DNA from: Calditrichia bacterium
GTDB lineage: Bacteria; Calditrichota; Calditrichia; RBG-13-44-9; J075
Direction: 5' to 3'
Assembly (NCBI GenBank): GCA_028284905.1
Contig: JANQQU010000060.1
Location: forward strand, 211,226 to 275,225
DNA: 64,000 bases
A program made the position numbers and the translations under genes. Under the pieces are notes generated by a model, which had not been told where the DNA came from, searched no databases, and worked only from the letters and a program-made list of their open reading frames with translations. This document shows, piece after piece, positions 63,865 to 64,000 of this stretch. Positions within the stretch are counted from its first letter, which is position 1, and each line of letters starts with the position of its first letter.

Positions 63865-64000
63865 ATGCAATTTCTAATCCTTTCAATATTACTCCTAGCT
63901 TTTCTTAATCCAGCATTCGCTCAAATATCACTAAGCTGGGAAACACAGGATAGTGGTCTGGAAGCTTCCTTACGCGGGGCATCTGTTTTAAACGCCAACA
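63865..64000 (+). CDS. Secreted protein, N-terminal fragment (possible BNR/YCF48-like repeat protein; 3' cut by window edge)
   Basis: The ATG has GGAG six bases upstream. The first ~19 residues are a clear signal peptide (MQFLILSILLLAFLNPAFAQ). The visible mature start has SWETQDSGLEASLRGASVLN, resembling proteins with YCF48/BNR Asp-box propellers in which 'SLRG.SVV....WASG' begins the first blade. Only 45 residues are visible, so the family is tentative, while export is well supported. Confidence 0.6.
   Translation, partial: MQFLILSILLLAFLNPAFAQISLSWETQDSGLEASLRGASVLNAN

Noticed and set aside
1-64000. CRISPR arrays, tRNA, rRNA, prophage or known defence systems
   Set aside because: No regularly spaced repeats, cloverleaf-like segments, rRNA signatures or phage or defence genes were recognised on either strand by reading; a dedicated search could still find a degenerate case.

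Overview
The window reads as chromosomal DNA of a Gram-negative bacterium of the Fibrobacterota-Chlorobiota-Bacteroidota (FCB) superphylum, most likely from a Calditrichota, KSB1 or Ignavibacteria-like lineage. Three large secreted proteins end in the NYPNPFN-type C-terminal sorting domain used by type IX secretion. A TonB-dependent receptor and several lipoproteins imply an outer membrane, and the ~800-residue double-FtsX permeases are typical of such lineages. Assignment to a phylum is inference, because no rRNA gene is present.

Layout. 1-3052 (+): the end of glnS, then gltX and ddl. 3061-7491 (-): a DUF2723 membrane protein and an SLC12-type cation-chloride cotransporter. 7492-8737: small genes, namely a DUF4345 membrane protein, a short helix-turn-helix protein and two doubtful ORFs. 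8929-13980 (+): a 1683-residue secreted M36-like metalloprotease closed by an intrinsic terminator. 14084-42052 (+): eleven tandem paralogous ABC permeases of about 800 residues, each MacB_PCD-FtsX-MacB_PCD-FtsX, with no partner ATPase and with one gene for a diheme cytochrome c with a TPR tail inserted between the sixth and seventh. 42066-43441 (-): an ATP-grasp ligase preceded by two tiny Met/Cys-rich peptide genes, each closed by its own intrinsic terminator. 43685-47534 (-): two secreted proteins, one with a DUF5107-like fold and one resembling a clan-A glycoside hydrolase. 47789-54182 (+): a tight group of an exo/endonuclease/phosphatase lipoprotein, a TonB-dependent receptor, a sulfatase and a 5'-nucleotidase. 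54288-54788 (-): nickel superoxide dismutase. 55034-57147: a Gfo/Idh/MocA oxidoreductase facing a creatininase-family protein. 57333-61090 (-): a heterodimeric ABC exporter with a leader that holds small ORFs and an intrinsic terminator. 61612-63639 (+): deoD and a fused SpmA/SpmB-type nucleoside-recognition membrane protein. The window ends inside a further secreted protein.

How the parts may work together. The receptor, sulfatase, phosphodiesterase-like and nucleotidase genes look like a scavenging set for phosphate, sulfate or nucleotides. The deoD pair would handle nucleosides inside the cell. The permease array resembles the 'duplicated orphan permeases' known from Acidobacteria, so the family is not new. 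The scale of this tandem expansion, the embedded cytochrome and the interleaved subfamilies still deserve attention. The least explained locus is the Met/Cys-rich mini-peptide pair beside the ATP-grasp gene. It could be a peptide-modification (RiPP-like) cassette, a metal-binding peptide system, or leader-peptide attenuation.

No rRNA, tRNA, CRISPR array, transposase or phage gene was recognised.
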